This document shows positions 13,311 through 15,903 of a DNA stretch of 15,903 nt, piece by piece. Below the pieces are notes generated by a model that had not been told where the DNA came from, did not search any database, and saw nothing but the letters and a program-made list of their open reading frames with translations. Source of the stretch: Dehalococcoidia bacterium (lineage in GTDB: Bacteria > Chloroflexota > Dehalococcoidia > JACQUA01). The position numbers and the translations under genes were made by a program. Location: the NCBI GenBank assembly GCA_030689845.1, contig JAUYHV010000056.1, forward strand, positions 1 through 15,903, in the 5' to 3' direction. Position 1 is the stretch's first letter. The number at the start of each line of letters is the position of its first letter.

Positions 13311-15617
13311 TTATCTCTTACCCTGTTCACTTGCTGGAGACCCTTTTATTGCCTTAAGTACCTTTTCAGGCGTGAGAGGCAGGTCGTATACCCGGGCGCC
13401 GCCCGCTGCCTGGATGGCGTTAGCAATAGCGGCGGCTACAGGTACGACCGTCGGTTCTCCAATGCCCTTGGCTCCGAATGGCCCGTAGGTGGAGGGAACG
13501 TTGGCAAAAATCAGGTCTATGGCGGGAATATCCGGGGCAACGGGCAATTTATAATCGGTAAGTCCCCTTACGAAATTGCGCCCCCTGTCGGGTTTCGTGT
13601 CTTCCGTGAGGGCGTATCCCAGTCCAAAGACCACGCCTCCCTGGACCTGGGCTTCCACCATCATGGGATTTATGGCAAAACCGACATCGTGGACGGCCAG
13701 GTATTTCAGGATTGTCGTTTTACCTGTCTCGGGGTCCAGTTCCACCAGGGCGGCATGGGTGAAGTAGTCAGGGGCATCCACTACCTTACTTTTTGCCCTG
13801 GTTGCCAGGATGGCCTCTTCCCTTTTCCTCTCGCTCAACCCTATGATGGGGCCTCCCGTGGAAGCCAGGGCTCCCTTTGCCACCTGGGCCAACGGGATGG
13901 AGTCCTTCGGAGAATTCAAGGAAAAGATCACCCCGTTTCTTATCTCGAGTTCCTGCTCGTCTTTCATCAGTTTACCGGCGGCTGATTTCAGGATTTTCCT
14001 CCTGGCGTCCTCGGCGGCCTGCCGTATGGTGTTGCCTACCTGGTAGGTCGTTCGGCTGCCCACCGTGGGCATCTCAAACGGGCAGGCATCCGTATCCGCC
14101 GAAACTACCGAGATACTTCCCATGGGGACGCCCAGGATTTCACTGACTATCTGGGACATGACAGTCAACTGGCCGCCCCCCGATTCGGCAACACCCGTTA
14201 TCAATATAACTGTTCCGTCCTCGTTCAGAACCACCTTGGCGGCTGATTCCCGGCTGACCAGGTTTCCCAGTGGCGCCAGGGACCATTGCCCGCAGGAAAT
14301 TCCCCAGCCCGTCCATTTTTTCTTTTGGCTCCCGTTGCCTTTAATGTATTCCCTTGTTTTTAGTAAAGTCTGGCCGAGTCCCACGTTGCTTAGGATGCGC
14401 CCGTCATAAAGGACGTCACCTTCTTTAACGCAATTTATAAGCCTGAATTCTATGGGGTCGATCCCCAGCCTGTTGCTTACCTCGTTCAAGTGGGACTCCA
14501 CGGCGAAGTTTAGCTGGGGTGAACGGGGCGCCCTGACATAACCTGTGGGGATGTTGTTGGTATAAACATTGCATGTGGTAATTTTTATATTCGGAATATT
14601 GTACGGCCCGAATGACGTGGCCACGCTGTCGATGGCGGGCAGGTTCAGCTCGCAGTAGGCCCCTATATCAACTACGATATCCGCTTCGAAGGCTATGATG
14701 GCGCCGTCTTTCCTGACCCCGGTTTTTATGTGGTAGAACATCCGGGAACGGGTAAAAGCCCTGGAGAACTCGTCCGCCCAGTCCATGGTTATCCTCACGG
14801 GTTTACCCGCCTTAAGGGCAAGGAGGGCGCATACCGGCTCGATGATGACGGCACCCTTACCTCCGAAATCGCCTCCGACCGTGGTAGCGATTATCCTCAC
14901 TTCGGACAGGGGCAACTGCAGGGCTTCGGCCAGCTTCGCCCGCAATGAGAAAGGGGACTTGGTGCTGGAGCGGATAATAACTTTCCCGTAAGGGTCTATT
15001 TCAGCAACGCCTTCATGGGGTTGTATGTGGCCGGCATGCTGGAACTGGGTCGAGTATTTACCTTCCAATATTAAATCGGCTTCTTTCCATGCCAAGTCTA
15101 CGTCCCCGTGCACCGTCTCTATTTTGTGCATGATGTTTCCGCTGGTACGGCGCGCCGGAGGCGGGGGCAGGTAAAGGGATAATTCTTCGTGGACCAGTGG
15201 GGAACCGGATTTCATTGCTTCAAAGGGGTCGCTCACCACAGGCAGTTCCTCGTATTCAACCTTGATGAGCCTGACGGCTTCCTCTGCCGTGTCTTCATCC
15301 ACCGCGGCCACTGCTGCTACGTGTTCTCCCACATGGCGGACCTTTTCGAATGCCAGGACGGTACGCTCCTTGATCCATCCGCCGGTTTTGACATTGGGAA
15401 TGTTCTCCCTGGTGATGACAGCCTTAACCCCGGGCAGTTTCTCCGCCCTGCGGGTGTCGATGGCAATTATCCTGGCATGGGGCAGAGGGCTGGTAAGGAT
15501 TTTCCCCGTCAGGGTGCCGGGACTTTGCAGTTCAGCGCCGAATTTCGCCGCGCCGGTGGCTTTGCCAGGGGCCTGGATGTTCCGGATATTTTTTCCTACC
15601 ACGGCATATTCTTCCAT
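13311..15617 (-). CDS. Xanthine dehydrogenase-family molybdenum (MCD/MPT) large subunit
   Basis: Catalytic subunit of a molybdenum hydroxylase of the xanthine oxidase family, 768 residues, close to the usual length for a separate large subunit. In order it shows the N-terminal aldehyde-oxidase a/b hammerhead domain (about 1-125), VGGDFGGKG (248-256), GYVRAPRSPQ (359-368), ESGGGQLT (478-485) and the terminal GAKGIGEP with catalytic Glu721. It lacks the Cys motif of CO dehydrogenase CoxL. It would hydroxylate or dehydroxylate an N-heterocycle, aldehyde or aryl-CoA; 4-hydroxybenzoyl-CoA reductase is one of several relatives. GGAGG at 15623-15627 supports the start. It is the first gene after a strong promoter, and the expected [2Fe-2S] and FAD subunits are neither upstream nor downstream here, so they must be encoded elsewhere or replaced. 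Confidence 0.9.
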   Translation of the reverse strand: MEEYAVVGKNIRNIQAPGKATGAAKFGAELQSPGTLTGKILTSPLPHARIIAIDTRRAEKLPGVKAVITRENIPNVKTGGWIKERTVLAFEKVRHVGEHVAAVAAVDEDTAEEAVRLIKVEYEELPVVSDPFEAMKSGSPLVHEELSLYLPPPPARRTSGNIMHKIETVHGDVDLAWKEADLILEGKYSTQFQHAGHIQPHEGVAEIDPYGKVIIRSSTKSPFSLRAKLAEALQLPLSEVRIIATTVGGDFGGKGAVIIEPVCALLALKAGKPVRITMDWADEFSRAFTRSRMFYHIKTGVRKDGAIIAFEADIVVDIGAYCELNLPAIDSVATSFGPYNIPNIKITTCNVYTNNIPTGYVRAPRSPQLNFAVESHLNEVSNRLGIDPIEFRLINCVKEGDVLYDGRILSNVGLGQTLLKTREYIKGNGSQKKKWTGWGISCGQWSLAPLGNLVSRESAAKVVLNEDGTVILITGVAESGGGQLTVMSQIVSEILGVPMGSISVVSADTDACPFEMPTVGSRTTYQVGNTIRQAAEDARRKILKSAAGKLMKDEQELEIRNGVIFSLNSPKDSIPLAQVAKGALASTGGPIIGLSERKREEAILATRAKSKVVDAPDYFTHAALVELDPETGKTTILKYLAVHDVGFAINPMMVEAQVQGGVVFGLGYALTEDTKPDRGRNFVRGLTDYKLPVAPDIPAIDLIFANVPSTYGPFGAKGIGEPTVVPVAAAIANAIQAAGGARVYDLPLTPEKVLKAIKGSPASEQGKR

Positions 15618-15672
15618 TTTTGCCTCCTCGGATTATATTTACCATCCTTCAGTAGCCGTTTTTCCCGTTCAA

Positions 15673-15697
15673 CGCTCAGCTAATGTCAAGTTGAGCG
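15673..15697. promoter_or_regulatory. Dyad operator overlapping the transcription start
   Basis: CGCTCAGCT (15673-15681) and AGTTGAGCG (15689-15697) are inverted repeats with one mismatch around a 7-nt centre. They begin directly next to the -10 box and cover the expected start site, the classic place for a repressor. A short RNA hairpin at the transcript's 5' end is the alternative reading. Confidence 0.5.
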
Positions 15698-15726
15698 ATT
15701 ATAGCATTGGCCGCAGCCATTGTGAA
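15698..15726 (-). promoter_or_regulatory. Near-consensus sigma-70 promoter of the molybdenum hydroxylase/ThDP operon
   Basis: On the minus strand TTCACA (15721-15726), a 17-bp spacer and TATAAT (15698-15703) form a promoter, and TGC just before the -10 makes an extended -10. Transcription should begin near 15690, leaving a leader of about 75 nt with GGAGG before ATG 15617. The rest of 15727-15903 shows no convincing gene. Confidence 0.7.
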
Positions 15727-15903
15727 AGAGCAGCGTGAAAAAAAACAGCACAAAGCTAAAAACAGGGACGGGTTTAAATCCCCGGTGTTATCCATTAAAA
15801 TATCGTTGAATAATAATTTGCCAGGGGGTTTAAATAAATACTTTTTGGTTCCTTCTCAAACTGAGTGGGTAAGAAAAAATGAAGGCACATAGATGAAGAC
15901 ATA

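Noticed and set aside
13299..15738. Long plus-strand open frames opposite the molybdenum hydroxylase gene
   Set aside because: They are shadows of a strongly conserved minus-strand enzyme and have no recognisable domains or ribosome binding sites.
15707..15892. Short plus-strand frame of 61 residues
   Set aside because: It overlaps the promoter region, has no ribosome binding site and low-complexity composition.
15893..15903. Possible gene start ATGAAGACA at the right edge
   Set aside because: GAAGG lies upstream, but only 11 bases are visible, too few to support a gene.

Overview
The window looks like chromosomal DNA of an anaerobic bacterium. It holds two separate molybdenum-enzyme loci, an oxygen-sensitive 4x[4Fe-4S] electron carrier and strong AGGAGG-type ribosome binding sites. 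The metabolic genes are GC-rich. A block of restriction-modification genes in the middle (about 4.49-11.37 kb) is visibly AT-rich and looks acquired. A Firmicutes such as Peptococcaceae/Desulfotomaculia, or another sulfate-reducing or syntrophic lineage, would fit, but I cannot fix the taxon from sequence alone.

Layout. (1) 8-454, minus: S-adenosylmethionine decarboxylase (speD/speH type), with a leader holding a perfect but unused Shine-Dalgarno sequence. (2) 455-960: divergent regulatory region with a nested dyad, a REP-like hairpin and a good sigma-70 promoter. That promoter lies inside the longest possible ORF of the next gene, so the true start is probably 961. (3) 961-4208, plus: two-gene operon for a bis-MGD molybdopterin oxidoreductase and its 4x[4Fe-4S] partner. 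They are cytoplasmic-looking, with no Tat signal and no membrane anchor; the pair recalls phenylacetyl-CoA:acceptor oxidoreductase (PadB/PadC), but the substrate is not provable here. (4) 4209-4490: a small palindromic repeat element between convergent genes. (5) 4491-11373, minus: compact Type III-like restriction-modification operon, mod - Bro-N protein - res. (6) 11450-15617, minus: a two-gene operon of a xanthine-dehydrogenase-family molybdenum subunit followed by a ThDP-dependent decarboxylase/synthase-like enzyme, driven by a near-consensus promoter whose start site lies on a dyad operator.

The most striking part is the methyltransferase gene. An apparently complete DUF559/Vsr-like PD-(D/E)XK nuclease ORF sits in frame inside the Mod protein (about residues 333-495). 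It is bounded by members of a 41-50 bp two-hairpin repeat family whose outer ends form inverted AATTCCCC/GGGGAATT termini. The same repeat recurs alone in the 3' part of the gene, and stems that differ between copies remain paired. This resembles a REPtron-like mobile unit with a DUF559 nuclease in the role of the RAYT transposase. Other dispersed repeat types also lie in frame in the same gene. Separately, a perfect 7-bp tandem duplication (TCCTGGC twice) near the 5' end of mod splits off a convincing native N-terminus into another frame, so the gene is either phase-OFF or broken.

The R-M operon would act in phage/DNA defence, with the Bro-N protein as a possible regulator. The flanking molybdenum and ThDP enzymes may belong to one catabolic theme (oxidation of a CoA thioester or aromatic/heterocyclic acid followed by 2-oxo-acid decarboxylation), but that link is inference.
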